From the NCBI GenBank assembly GCA_019359245.1, contig JAHHHR010000013.1:62001-126000 (forward strand): DNA of 64,000 nt. Reading direction: 5' to 3'. This document shows positions 45,040 through 53,060 of the stretch, one piece after another. Below the pieces are notes generated by a model. The model saw only the letters and a list, made by a program, of their open reading frames with translations, made no database searches and was not told the DNA's origin. Each line of letters begins with the position of its first letter. Position 1 is the stretch's first letter. The stretch is from Nostoc desertorum CM1-VF14. Its GTDB lineage: Bacteria; Cyanobacteriota; Cyanobacteriia; Cyanobacteriales; Nostocaceae. Made by a program: the position numbers and the translations under genes.

Positions 45040-45277
45040 ACAGCAGCGCGCCAGTAAAGTTGTACCATTCACCGGTGAATTTTACCCAGACATACCAGAA
45101 CCCACGCCAGCCGGAAATAACCTCGCGGCATTTTTAGTCATGCTTGCAGCTGCATTAGTTGCTGGTTTAAGCATGGGTGCAATCTCCACTTACCAAAGCG
45201 CGGATCAAGTGCAACTGCGCCAGATGAAAGCGCAAAGCCAACAGCTTGAGAACGTCAAAAACCAAGTTTGTAGATAG
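45026..45277 (+). CDS. Single-pass membrane protein, 83 residues
   Basis: One hydrophobic segment (AAFLVMLAAALVAGLSMGAI, about 34-54) follows a proline-rich cytoplasmic start, and a Gln-rich tail (MKAQSQQLENVKNQVC) ends the protein. GGGAGGAG directly before the ATG is a strong site. The start overlaps the HTH gene. No family recognised. Confidence 0.62.
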   Translation: MKQTKQQRASKVVPFTGEFYPDIPEPTPAGNNLAAFLVMLAAALVAGLSMGAISTYQSADQVQLRQMKAQSQQLENVKNQVCR

Positions 45278-45286
45278 GAGTAAACA

Positions 45287-45802
45287 ATGGGAATCCTTGC
45301 ACGAATTACCAGCGCTGGAAAATCAAAATCTAGTAGCAGCAATGAAACTTCGCTTTCGAGTGGGGGCCACGGCATAGATAAAAATCGGGTACTGTCTCCA
45401 ACAGATCCAGATGTGGTAAATCCCGTAAACGCGGGAACCTGGGAGACTGTGAGGACAGCACCAGTAAATCATACACCACGGTACTTTAACAAAGCTGAAG
45501 CTGATGCACTTAAACAGGTTGCATCTCAGAAGAGAGAAGAAGCGCGTCAGGCTAAACGCGCCTACAAATCTCTCAAAAAGCTCGAACAATCCGATGCACA
45601 GGTACATACTGCCCATCGTAACTACATTAAGGAAGTTGCGGACAGCGAACTTACTAAAAAACGCTCTGATGCATCCACCGCAAGACATCTGCATACACTT
45701 AGACCCGAATATGCAAAGTTAGGTTTTGGTCTAGACCGCGCCGAAAACAGGGCACAGCAACGACTTGACGAACTGAAAGCCAAAGTCAAGGACAAATACT
45801 AA
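45287..45802 (+). CDS. Coiled-coil protein, 171 residues
   Basis: A Ser-rich, Gly-rich start (GKSKSSSSNETSLSSGG) leads to long basic helices (EADALKQVASQKREEARQAK, then RAENRAQQRLDELKAKVKDK). TAGGAG lies 6 bases before the ATG. The stop overlaps the next ATG (TAATG). No family recognised; it could be a scaffold or DNA-binding protein of the operon's membrane complex. Confidence 0.62.
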   Translation: MGILARITSAGKSKSSSSNETSLSSGGHGIDKNRVLSPTDPDVVNPVNAGTWETVRTAPVNHTPRYFNKAEADALKQVASQKREEARQAKRAYKSLKKLEQSDAQVHTAHRNYIKEVADSELTKKRSDASTARHLHTLRPEYAKLGFGLDRAENRAQQRLDELKAKVKDKY

Positions 45803-46074
45803 TGGCAAAGGCGGTACACCTGGGAGCTTGGTTCCTTCTGGGGTGTATCGCCTCTAGCTCTGTGGCTTGGCTAGGGGCGCTGCATCCTGCTTTATTCCGG
45901 GTTATGTGGGTTATCTACATTATGTCTTGCGCTGCGCTATGCCTTGCCCTGCTTACCGACGATGCGGTTAGGCAGTTTCTTAAACTGTCTGAACCAGATT
46001 ATTATGCCCTACTAATTGCGATCGCAGTTTCGATTCTTTTGGGAGGAATGCTGTCATGGCTGATAGGTGGTTAA
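45802..46074 (+). CDS. Three-helix membrane protein, 90 residues
   Basis: Hydrophobic segments are LGAWFLLGCIASSSVAWLGA, LFRVMWVIYIMSCAALCLAL and LLIAIAVSILLGGMLSWLIG. It overlaps the genes before (TAATG) and after (19 bases), so its amount is coupled to theirs. No family recognised. Confidence 0.65.
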   Translation: MAKAVHLGAWFLLGCIASSSVAWLGALHPALFRVMWVIYIMSCAALCLALLTDDAVRQFLKLSEPDYYALLIAIAVSILLGGMLSWLIGG

Positions 46075-46595
46075 AAGCCAACTGTTTGCTAGCTAGTGCA
46101 ACGGCTTTTTGGCTAGCTGCACTTTCTCCAGTTCCCCCAATTGCTAAGGGAATCAGCTACAGCTTGGCGTTAGTGGCATCGATACAACTCGTTGGTGAGT
46201 CACGGCGGCTGATTGTACAGGATGCCAGACGTGCAGCTCTAACAGCCATGAACCAAGAACTAGAACAAACAGAAATTGCACTGCACAGCCAACAGCAAGA
46301 GCAGGTACTTTATGAAATTTATGGTGCAACGCCAACTTACCCGCCGGAAGTCAGGGAGGAATTAACCACTAGCCTAGAACACTTATACAAGGAGCCAAGC
46401 GCAGATCGTAGCGGTGAAACTTCCGCTTCCACTTCCGACGATAAAGCCTTATATTTGGCAGTCCTGGGACTGTTGGAAGTCAAAGGTGAAACTTATGTGA
46501 TTGAGCAAATTTTGAAAATGGGTGGCCGCCGATGGGAAGAGGGCAAGCGGCGACTGCAACAAATTTTAGAGGAGGGTAAACAAAATGAGTGGTGA
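46056..46595 (+). CDS. Membrane protein with cytoplasmic helical domain, 179 residues
   Basis: Two short hydrophobic segments (LLASATAFWLAALSPVPPIA and SYSLALVASIQLVG) are followed by a coiled coil (MNQELEQTEIALHSQQQEQV) and a C-terminal helical domain with LYLAVLGLLEVKGETYVIEQ then ILKMGGRRWEEGKRRLQQIL, which resembles the winged-helix domain found in cyanobacterial plasmid and conjugation-region proteins. The role is unknown. Confidence 0.6.
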   Translation: MADRWLKANCLLASATAFWLAALSPVPPIAKGISYSLALVASIQLVGESRRLIVQDARRAALTAMNQELEQTEIALHSQQQEQVLYEIYGATPTYPPEVREELTTSLEHLYKEPSADRSGETSASTSDDKALYLAVLGLLEVKGETYVIEQILKMGGRRWEEGKRRLQQILEEGKQNEW

Positions 46596-46782
46596 TTTTC
46601 GAGTTACTTTAACTCACGATAGCGGCGATGAAGATGTAAACAAAAGCTTTGATATGAGCGGGGTTGAGTTAGCAGTGCATTTCCCCAAGGAAGTAGCAAC
46701 CCTTGAAAACTCCCCGATAAGTGCTGTTAGCCTCAAAGATGAGCATGGCAAAGTAATTATTGAAAAACCCAAGACTAGCTAA
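46585..46782 (+). CDS. Hypothetical protein, 65 residues
   Basis: Small beta-type soluble protein (MSGDFRVTLTHDSGDEDVNK, then VSLKDEHGKVIIEKPK). GGAGGG precedes the ATG, which overlaps the previous gene by 11 bases. The terminator at 46786 ends the operon here. No family recognised. Confidence 0.58.
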   Translation: MSGDFRVTLTHDSGDEDVNKSFDMSGVELAVHFPKEVATLENSPISAVSLKDEHGKVIIEKPKTS

Positions 46783-46785
46783 TTC

Positions 46786-46823
46786 AAAAGCGATCGCGTA
46801 AAGGAGGAACGCGATCGCTTTTT
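46786..46823 (+). terminator. Terminator built from two HIP1 sites
   Basis: Perfect 14-bp arms AAAAGCGATCGCGT (46786-46799) and ACGCGATCGCTTTT (46809-46822) with a 9-base loop end in T5. Both arms carry the GCGATCGC octamer. It closes the 44.16-46.78 kb operon. Confidence 0.88.
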
Positions 46824-46877
46824 GATTCCAACACTTGAAACCTGGACAAGTCAAAAATATCACACAACTTCAAAAAA

Positions 46878-47138
46878 ATGAGCGTCGAACTTATTGAATT
46901 AGATTTTTGTTGTCCAGAGTGCAATTGCAGCCAGTGGCAGCATGACAAAGATAGCGGGGTTTATTTCTGTGGTCGTTGCGATTATGTTGTGGCGTTTGAT
47001 AAAGACGATCCAGATTATGAAGACGATACCGTGTATTTCGACAGAACCCTGTGTAACACGTGTAGCGGCGGTGGATTCATTCAGGAGGATGGCGAATTAC
47101 ACAGCTGTCCTATGTGCGACGGGAGTGGATCGCGATGA
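46878..47138 (+). CDS. Double zinc-ribbon protein, 86 residues
   Basis: The N-terminal ribbon is CCPECNCSQW...FCGRCDYVV. The C-terminal part CNTCSGGGF...CPMCDGSG has the DnaJ-type CxxCxGxG form. Four CxxC pairs could bind two zinc ions. An acidic loop separates the two. Its TGA overlaps the next ATG (ATGA). It lies between the operon terminator and the integrase. Role unknown; such ribbons often contact nucleic acid or protein partners. Confidence 0.65.
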   Translation: MSVELIELDFCCPECNCSQWQHDKDSGVYFCGRCDYVVAFDKDDPDYEDDTVYFDRTLCNTCSGGGFIQEDGELHSCPMCDGSGSR

Positions 47139-47530
47139 CAGTCCCAACTGATGAGCAACTAAAAGAATTAGCCGAAATGTACATTCTCAATCAATATGCG
47201 CCGCCTGGGCTGACTGCTTACTTGTATGAGGAGCAAGATGACCCAGATGACGATACCACCTGCCACACCTACGCCACAGAATGGCCCAAACCAGATGAGG
47301 AAGCGCTTTCTAGTTGGGAGATTCTAGACACAAAGATTGAGTTAGTAACTGTAGAGGAACGTGACGACGAAGCTGGCGAATGGACAGTTGTATTAGAGGC
47401 GCTGGTAACTGTTCGGTACGAAGAAGAGGAAGAGGACGATGAAGACCCAGAGCCGCAAAATCGCAGCATTTCTGTGTACGTTACCTCTGATAGCAAAGGT
47501 CAATTATATGTAGTCGATGCCGAGGAATAG
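47135..47530 (+). CDS. Acidic hypothetical protein, 131 residues
   Basis: The ATG at 47135 overlaps the zinc-ribbon stop (ATGA). The protein is very acidic (EEQDDPDDDT, then YEEEEEDDEDPEPQNRS) with beta-rich segments (EWTVVLEALVTVRYEEEE and SVYVTSDSKGQLYVVDAE). It could be a DNA-mimic or chaperone-like protein. It reads directly into the integrase gene, so it may be co-expressed with it. Confidence 0.58.
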   Translation: MTVPTDEQLKELAEMYILNQYAPPGLTAYLYEEQDDPDDDTTCHTYATEWPKPDEEALSSWEILDTKIELVTVEERDDEAGEWTVVLEALVTVRYEEEEEDDEDPEPQNRSISVYVTSDSKGQLYVVDAEE

Positions 47531-47534
47531 AAGC

Positions 47535-48719
47535 ATGGACAGTGAGGACAGATGGATCAACGTCGATCCGCGAACGAAAAAGCTGGTTATTCGTTTCTGT
47601 GTGAAAGGATTCGCAAAACAATTTTTTATTAGCACTGGAATCAAAGACACCAAGCGCAACCGGGAGATTGTGAGGAGTAAGAGAGACGCGATTGCCAATG
47701 ACATCGCGCTCGACCGTTTCGACTCGACTCTTAAAAGTTACCAATCTCAAGCCACTAAAGAAGCCGCAGCAGTCGTACTTAGAGGCTCTCAAACTCTAGT
47801 CGGGTACAGCTTAAAAGAATTTTGGGAACTATTTACCCAATTCAAAGCAAGTCAAATCGAGGAAACTACAATTTTAGAGAAATACGGGACAATTGCTCGA
47901 TACATTGAGCGCTTTCCAACCCAATCACCAGAAGAAGCCCCAAGGATTCGAGATTGGATTTTAGAAAATTTGACGCATTACATGGCATGGGAGACATTAA
48001 ATAGCTTGAGTAGGTGCTGTAATTGGGCTATTGATTCCGGCTTAATCTCATCAAACCCATTTTTGAAACTCAAAATTCCCAAACCCAAAAACAAGTCTAC
48101 AGACGATTACTACAAAGCATTTACCCTTGAACAGAGGGATTTGATTATTCAAGGTTTTGAAGAACACTATTTGTATGCTCACTATGCGCCTTTGGTGAAG
48201 TTTTTGTTTTGGACTGGTTGCCGTCCTGGCGAAGCGTTCGCCCTTACCTGGGGTGATGTCAGCCCTGACCGTTGCCGAATTTACATTAATAAATCCTGCA
48301 ATGCTCATCGAATCAAAAAAGGAACCAAAAATGGCAAAAAACGGGTGTTTCCTTGTCAGAATGGGTCAAAGCTCCAACATTTACTTTTGAGCATTTGTCC
48401 AGCCCAGCACCAGGCGGACAATTTAGTTTTCGTCAGCAAGACTGGGCGACCAATGACTAGTGCCATTTTATTTAGTTTTTGGAATGAGTGGAAATCTGGT
48501 AATCGGTACAAGTATTTTGGGGTAGTTAAAGAATTGGCTCACGCCAAAAAGATACCTTACTTGAAACCCTACGCTACTCGGCACACTTTTGCTACTTGGG
48601 CGATTAGCAGTGGGATATCACCTGATAAAGTGGCGCTGTGGATTGGGGACACCGTTGAGACGGTATTAACTTACTATTGCCATCCAGAAATAGTCAGTGC
48701 TGAGTGCCCAGACTTTTAA
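47535..48719 (+). CDS. Tyrosine recombinase (integrase) of the element
   Basis: The protein has 394 residues. An N-terminal arm-binding-like region (WINVDPRTKKLVIRFCVKGF) and a core-binding SAM-like domain (about 100-185) precede the catalytic domain. The first Arg is in TGCRPGEAFALTWGD (about 230), HxxR is YATRHTFATW with R and H adjacent to the second Arg box, and the nucleophile lies in VLTYYCHPE near the C terminus. ATG 47535 has GAGG 8 bases upstream; 47517 lacks one. It ends 117 bp from the right core repeat, the usual position for an integrase next to attR/attP. Confidence 0.9.
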   Translation: MDSEDRWINVDPRTKKLVIRFCVKGFAKQFFISTGIKDTKRNREIVRSKRDAIANDIALDRFDSTLKSYQSQATKEAAAVVLRGSQTLVGYSLKEFWELFTQFKASQIEETTILEKYGTIARYIERFPTQSPEEAPRIRDWILENLTHYMAWETLNSLSRCCNWAIDSGLISSNPFLKLKIPKPKNKSTDDYYKAFTLEQRDLIIQGFEEHYLYAHYAPLVKFLFWTGCRPGEAFALTWGDVSPDRCRIYINKSCNAHRIKKGTKNGKKRVFPCQNGSKLQHLLLSICPAQHQADNLVFVSKTGRPMTSAILFSFWNEWKSGNRYKYFGVVKELAHAKKIPYLKPYATRHTFATWAISSGISPDKVALWIGDTVETVLTYYCHPEIVSAECPDF

Positions 48720-48725
48720 AATCGT

Positions 48726-48742
48726 GCTACTAAAATGCTACT
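48726..48742. other. GCTACT-N5-GCTACT box, right arm
   Basis: GCTACTAAAATGCTACT is identical to 30673-30689 and lies between the integrase stop and the right core. It is a likely arm-type site. Confidence 0.65.
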
Positions 48743-48790
48743 GAGAAGGTAGTGTAGAAGAATCACTATATCAGCTTACAGGGGCGCATC

Positions 48791-51013
48791 ATGTTGCCAA
48801 AACCCAAGAAATATTGGACACCCTCAAACTGGGCGAGTTGGAAGCCTTTCGGGATTGGCGAACAGTACCCCAACAACTATTGGGAGGTATTTCGGGCAAT
48901 TTGGCTGTCTCGTGACAAACTACCTTACGCGTGGAATATTCTCGATAAAGGTGTTTGTGATGGTTGCGCTCTCGGAACAACCGGGATGAAAGATTGGACT
49001 TTAGATGGTATTCATCTCTGCAATGTTCGGTTGCGGCTGTTGCGAATGAATACTATGCCAGCTTTTGACCCTGTACTATTAGAGGATGTTTCGCAGTTAC
49101 AAAAACAAAAAAGTGCCCAATTACGAGACTTGGGACGGTTGCCTTATCCGATGATGCGTCAACGAGGGGAAAAAGGCTTTCGTCGTGTTAGCTGGGATGA
49201 AGCTTTAGGGGTAATTAGCGATCGCATTCGCTCCACAACACCAGACCGCCTCAGTTTTTATATTACCAGTCGCGGTACTGTCAACGAAACTTATTATGTT
49301 ACCCAAAAAGCTGTGCGGGCAATGGGAAGCAATAATGTTGATAACGCTGCCCGCATCTGCCATTCTCCTAGCACTGCGGGACTGAAAGCTGCTCTTGGTG
49401 CTGGGGCTACCACCTGTTCTTATAAAGACTGGATTGGAACCGATTTATTAGTCTTTATTGGCTCCAATGTTGCTAATAATCAGCCTGTTACCGTTAAGTA
49501 TCTCCATTACGCCAAGAAAGCTGGCACTAGGATTGTAGTTATTAATACTTACCGCGAACCAGGAATGGAGCGCTACTGGGTTCCCTCAATTGTAGAAAGT
49601 GCGGTTTTCGGTACAAAGTTTGCCGAAGACTTCTTCTTAATCAACATGGGCGGGGATATTGCATTTTTAAATGGCACAATTAAACATATAATTGCTAACA
49701 ACTGGGTAGACCAGTCATTTATAAATTTACACACAGTTGGCTTTGCTGAACTTAAAGCATCGTTAGAAAGCCAATCTTGGGAAGAATTAGAGCGGCTTTC
49801 TGGTACATCCCGCGAGGAAATGTACGCCTTTGCCAAAATGGTTAAAGAAGCTAATAAAGCCGTATTTGTTTGGAGTATGGGCATTACCCAGCATGAATGC
49901 GGTGAAGATAATGTGCGAAGTATCATCAATTTAGCTCTCACCAAAGGTTTTGTCGGTCGGGAAGGCTGCGGTTTAATGCCAATTCGCGGCCACTCTGGGG
50001 TGCAGGGTGGTGCAGAAATGGGATGTTACGCGACAGTTTTTCCCGGTGGTAAACCTATTACCTCAGAAAATGCTGCCCAATTGAGTCAACATTGGGGCTT
50101 TGAAGTGCCAGCAAGTAAAGGTTTAATTGCTCCAGAAATGATTAACGCTGCACATCAAGGGGAATTAGATGTGTTGTTTTCCGTGGGCGGAAATTTTTTA
50201 GAAGTGCTGCCAGAACCAGACTATGTGGAAGCGGCACTAAAGCAAATACCCCTGCGGGTACATATGGATATTGTTCTCTCCAGCCAAATGTTGGTGGAAC
50301 CTGCTGATACTGTGATGCTTTTACCTGCGACGACTCGCTACGAAATTCCGGGGGGAGTTACAGAAACTAACACCGAACGCCGGGTAATTTTCAGTCCAGA
50401 AATCCCGGGACCGCGCATTGGGGAAACGCGCCCTGAGTGGGAAGTGTTTTTAGAATTGGCAAGACGAGTAAAACCAGATTTAGCAGATAAGCTGGCTTTT
50501 GCTGACACAGCTGCTATCCGTCAAGAAATTGCTCAAGTTGTCCCTCAATATGCTGGTATTCAACACTTACAGCAGGCTGGCGATCAGTTTCAGTATGGTG
50601 GGTCACATTTATGCTTTGGTTGGAATTTCCCTACAGCCGATGGGAAAGCACACTTTGGGGTATTATTGCCACGCCAAAGAGAATTACCAGAAGGTTATTT
50701 CTTATTAGCAACGCGCCGAGGCAAACAATTTAATAGTATGGTGCAAGAACGCAAGGATGCAATTACTGGGGCAATGCGAGAGGCGGTGCTAATGAATGCT
50801 GCTGATGCGGCACAGTTGGGTTTAAAAGATAGCGATCGCGTCCTTCTTAAGAATGATTTAGGTGAGTTGTTGTGTCAAGTCTATATTGCGCCAATTCAGT
50901 CAGGAAACTTGCAAGTACATTGGCCAGAAGGAAATGTGCTACTAGATAAAAGTAAGCGATCGCTTGAAGGTGTACCTGATTATAATGCGATCGTGCGGTT
51001 GGAAAAAATCTGA
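48791..51013 (+). CDS. FdhF/YdeP-family molybdopterin oxidoreductase
   Basis: The protein has 740 residues. An N-terminal iron-sulfur motif is C56, C59 and C77 (VCDGCALG ... HLCNVR). The Mo-bis-MGD core runs through RVSWDEALGVISDRI, NAARICHSPSTAGLK, MGITQHECGEDNVR and GREGCGLMPIRGHSGVQGG. A C-terminal MopB-binding domain carries LLATRRGKQFNSMVQ. The family is related to formate dehydrogenase alpha subunits, but the natural substrate of YdeP-type proteins is unclear. Codons 16-33 coincide with the 53-bp attR core, so the first residues are encoded by the integrative element. fdhD lies 1.1 kb downstream. Confidence 0.92.
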   Translation: MLPKPKKYWTPSNWASWKPFGIGEQYPNNYWEVFRAIWLSRDKLPYAWNILDKGVCDGCALGTTGMKDWTLDGIHLCNVRLRLLRMNTMPAFDPVLLEDVSQLQKQKSAQLRDLGRLPYPMMRQRGEKGFRRVSWDEALGVISDRIRSTTPDRLSFYITSRGTVNETYYVTQKAVRAMGSNNVDNAARICHSPSTAGLKAALGAGATTCSYKDWIGTDLLVFIGSNVANNQPVTVKYLHYAKKAGTRIVVINTYREPGMERYWVPSIVESAVFGTKFAEDFFLINMGGDIAFLNGTIKHIIANNWVDQSFINLHTVGFAELKASLESQSWEELERLSGTSREEMYAFAKMVKEANKAVFVWSMGITQHECGEDNVRSIINLALTKGFVGREGCGLMPIRGHSGVQGGAEMGCYATVFPGGKPITSENAAQLSQHWGFEVPASKGLIAPEMINAAHQGELDVLFSVGGNFLEVLPEPDYVEAALKQIPLRVHMDIVLSSQMLVEPADTVMLLPATTRYEIPGGVTETNTERRVIFSPEIPGPRIGETRPEWEVFLELARRVKPDLADKLAFADTAAIRQEIAQVVPQYAGIQHLQQAGDQFQYGGSHLCFGWNFPTADGKAHFGVLLPRQRELPEGYFLLATRRGKQFNSMVQERKDAITGAMREAVLMNAADAAQLGLKDSDRVLLKNDLGELLCQVYIAPIQSGNLQVHWPEGNVLLDKSKRSLEGVPDYNAIVRLEKI
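48836..48888. repeat. attR: 53-bp core direct repeat
   Basis: Perfect copy of 30504-30556 inside the coding sequence of the oxidoreductase. The gene remains intact because the element brings its own start codon and first codons. Confidence 0.92.
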
Positions 51014-51162
51014 ATTAGGTCTCATTTTTCCAGCTTTAATATTTCCAACAGCATATCTATAGGGCTTACGCACTGTACAAATGCATTGTGATGTGAATTA
51101 ACGAGCTTGAGGAAGTTTTCAGGTTTTTCTTAATTATCCTGCGAATGGTAAATAGACCATAC

Positions 51163-51193
51163 TGTAAGGGTACAGCAATGCTGTGCCCTTACA
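51163..51193. terminator. Bidirectional hairpin
   Basis: TGTAAGGGTACAGCA (51163-51177) and TGCTGTGCCCTTACA (51179-51193) pair with one mismatch, with A/T runs around. It serves the convergent oxidoreductase and carotenoid-protein genes. Confidence 0.7.
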
Positions 51194-51241
51194 AAAGATA
51201 TGGTTTTTAACTTAAAGACTATTGAGAGTTCTTGGATTTAA

Positions 51242-51691
51242 CTAACCCATCCCTTGCACAACACTCAACATGAAATTAACGCGCTGCTCAAACTCTAGTT
51301 TTTTAATCATTGCGACAAATTCATCCGTTTCACCAGGAAGTTGATAGTCAGATGGTACTTGGATGACGCTTCCATTATCCATTCCTTGTGCCAACAGCAA
51401 CCAAACGTCTAATTTGGCATTAGGGCTTAGAGCATTATAGCCTTGGGTGATATTGTTATTTGCACCATTAATAATGTCGCGTTGTGCTTGCAGTTGTTCT
51501 TCTTTAGATAAGTCTTGGATTTGGTCAAACACTGCTTTAGCAAGAGCATCAACGCTTTCAGGAGGTGCTGGATTTAGCTGCTCTTTAAGATCGAGGTAAC
51601 CGAACCAAAGTAAGGCTAGCTGAGTATCTACATCAAAGCCTTGAAAAGTTTGTAAAGCTGGTTTTGTTGCTTCATCAGCTGTGTAAGTCAT
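51242..51691 (-). CDS. Helical carotenoid protein (OCP N-terminal-domain homologue)
   Basis: The 149-residue protein is homologous to the all-helical N-terminal domain of orange carotenoid protein without the C-terminal NTF2-like domain. Visible family features are [20 protein letters not shown] near the first helices, the [20 protein letters not shown] segment and the ending [13 protein letters not shown]. Helical carotenoid proteins bind ketocarotenoid and quench singlet oxygen or, in some types, phycobilisome excitation. ATG 51691 with TGGAG 6 bases upstream is preferred over 51703. Confidence 0.9.
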   Translation of the reverse strand: MTYTADEATKPALQTFQGFDVDTQLALLWFGYLDLKEQLNPAPPESVDALAKAVFDQIQDLSKEEQLQAQRDIINGANNNITQGYNALSPNAKLDVWLLLAQGMDNGSVIQVPSDYQLPGETDEFVAMIKKLEFEQRVNFMLSVVQGMG

Positions 51692-51703
51692 AAAAAACTC
51701 CAA

Positions 51704-52111
51704 CTAAGTTAAGGTTATTTTGGTTTCCTCAGTTACTTTCTGAGAAAGTTTGCTTTCAGTACTTCATATAACTTAACGAACAAATTCAGATAGATAACCC
51801 TACTTAGGGTAGGTATAAGGCTCACTACATAAGACAGATATAGATAACCCAAGTTGCTAGTTACAAAAATGCCTACTTCAATGTATAGGAAAGCAGAGAT
51901 AAATGTTAAAACTTTAAGTAACGACTGTGACTAGAAGCGATCGCGTACTATGAGCATAGACGCAGAGTCACTGCTCCTCAGACATTGCAGCCAACACCAT
52001 CCGTAACTGCTACCCTAAACTTAATGTCACTCCAAAACTTGCCCTCATGTCCGCCGTCCAAGATTTTGAACTCCCAAATTATAAGAATTTATTATGCTTA
52101 AAATTTTATAG
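51704..52111. other. Gap without gene
   Basis: Contains promoter regions for the carotenoid protein and possibly fdhD. No repeat or RNA recognised. Confidence 0.4.
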
Positions 52112-52114
52112 GTG

Positions 52115-52954
52115 ATGAATACACAAACTGGCAGTAAAACCAAAGCGCAAGTTTGGGTAGTGGAAAATGGTAAAATGCGATCGCGTTTAGACCAACTCAC
52201 CACCGAAGAACCTTTAGAAATTCGCCTTGCTCCTTTCCAGAAGACGGTAGCTGTAACCATGCGGACACCAGGGGCAGATTTTGAACTAGCTGCTGGTTTT
52301 CTCTACAGTGAAGGAGTCGTTAACAGCAGAGAAGATATCCGACGAATCAGCTACTGTGTGGATAAAATGGTAGATGGTGAGCAACGCCATAACATTGTAA
52401 ATGTAGAACTGCGGGACGGGTTGATTCCAGACTTACAGCCTTTGGAGCGTCATTTCTACACTAGTAGCGCCTGTGGGGTGTGTGGTAAAGCTAGCCTTGA
52501 AGCTTTGCGTCTGCGGGGATGTCCAGTGATTCCTTCTGGGCCAACGATAACACCTGAGATTATCTACAGCCTACCTGATAAGCTTCGGGCTGCTCAAGGT
52601 ATCTTCACTGCTACAGGGGGTTTGCACGCTGCGGCTATCTTCAATACTGAAGGGCATTTATTAAACCTGCGCGAAGATGTTGGGCGACACAATGCTTTGG
52701 ATAAATTGATTGGTACAGCTTTGCTCAGTGACGAGTTGCCTTTAAATAATTGTATTGTGTTGGTGAGCGGACGCTCTAGTTTTGAGATTTTACAAAAGTC
52801 TACAACTGCTGGAGTTCCGATTGTTTGTTCTGTTTCCGCTCCCAGTAGTTTGGCGGTATCTGTCGCCAAGGAATTCGGAATTACCTTAATTGGATTCCTG
52901 CGCGGAGAACGGTTCAATGTTTACACTGGTTTGCAAAGAATAAACGCTACTTAA
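52115..52954 (+). CDS. fdhD: Formate dehydrogenase accessory sulfurtransferase FdhD
   Basis: FdhD takes sulfur from IscS and passes it to the Mo-bis-MGD cofactor, making FdhF-type enzymes active. The protein has 279 residues. CGVCGK near 127-132 carries the two redox-active cysteines, and RTPGADFELAAGFLYSEGVV, LREDVGRHNALDKLIG and SGRSSFEIL are family-typical. The ATG at 52115 follows TAGGTG; a GTG codon three bases earlier is possible. Its presence near the FdhF/YdeP gene suggests it services that enzyme. Confidence 0.94.
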   Translation: MNTQTGSKTKAQVWVVENGKMRSRLDQLTTEEPLEIRLAPFQKTVAVTMRTPGADFELAAGFLYSEGVVNSREDIRRISYCVDKMVDGEQRHNIVNVELRDGLIPDLQPLERHFYTSSACGVCGKASLEALRLRGCPVIPSGPTITPEIIYSLPDKLRAAQGIFTATGGLHAAAIFNTEGHLLNLREDVGRHNALDKLIGTALLSDELPLNNCIVLVSGRSSFEILQKSTTAGVPIVCSVSAPSSLAVSVAKEFGITLIGFLRGERFNVYTGLQRINAT

Positions 52955-52955
52955 G

Positions 52956-53060
52956 AACACTTTCGTAGGGTGTATTACCGCGAAGCGTAAGGCATCAAAA
53001 GTATTGGGATGGTGCGTTAGCCAAAAGCATAACGCACCCTTACGAGACGACGAAAGTGTT
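52956..53060. repeat. Inverted repeat with GTAGGGTGCGTTA-type repeat
   Basis: AACACTTTCG (52956-52965) pairs with CGAAAGTGTT (53051-53060). Between them TAGGGTG... and CACCCTTACG, with the GCGTTAGCCAAAAGCATAACGC inner stem, make a large cruciform. It is a dispersed cyanobacterial repeat, also able to terminate the convergent genes. Confidence 0.65.

Larger units (their letters stand above)
30504..48888. mobile_element. 18.3-kb integrative element in the FdhF/YdeP gene 5' end
   Basis: The element is bounded by perfect 53-bp direct repeats (30504-30556 and 48836-48888), with the tyrosine recombinase gene ending 117 bp from the right core. It carries replacement codons so that the target gene stays intact downstream, while the displaced start is left at 30459-30560. 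GCTACT-N5-GCTACT boxes lie at 30606, 30673 and 48726. The content is a DnaB-N/RepA-like helicase, RHH and HTH regulators, an AT-rich module of unknown proteins with a prepilin-like protein, and an operon of small membrane proteins. There are no relaxase, terminase, portal or tail-tape genes, so it is neither a recognisable ICE nor a tailed prophage. Confidence 0.88.

Noticed and set aside
30504..48888. Heterocyst-type developmental excision element like nifD or hupL elements
   Set aside because: Those interrupt the gene; here the target gene is rebuilt intact, so developmental excision is not required. Left as a test only.
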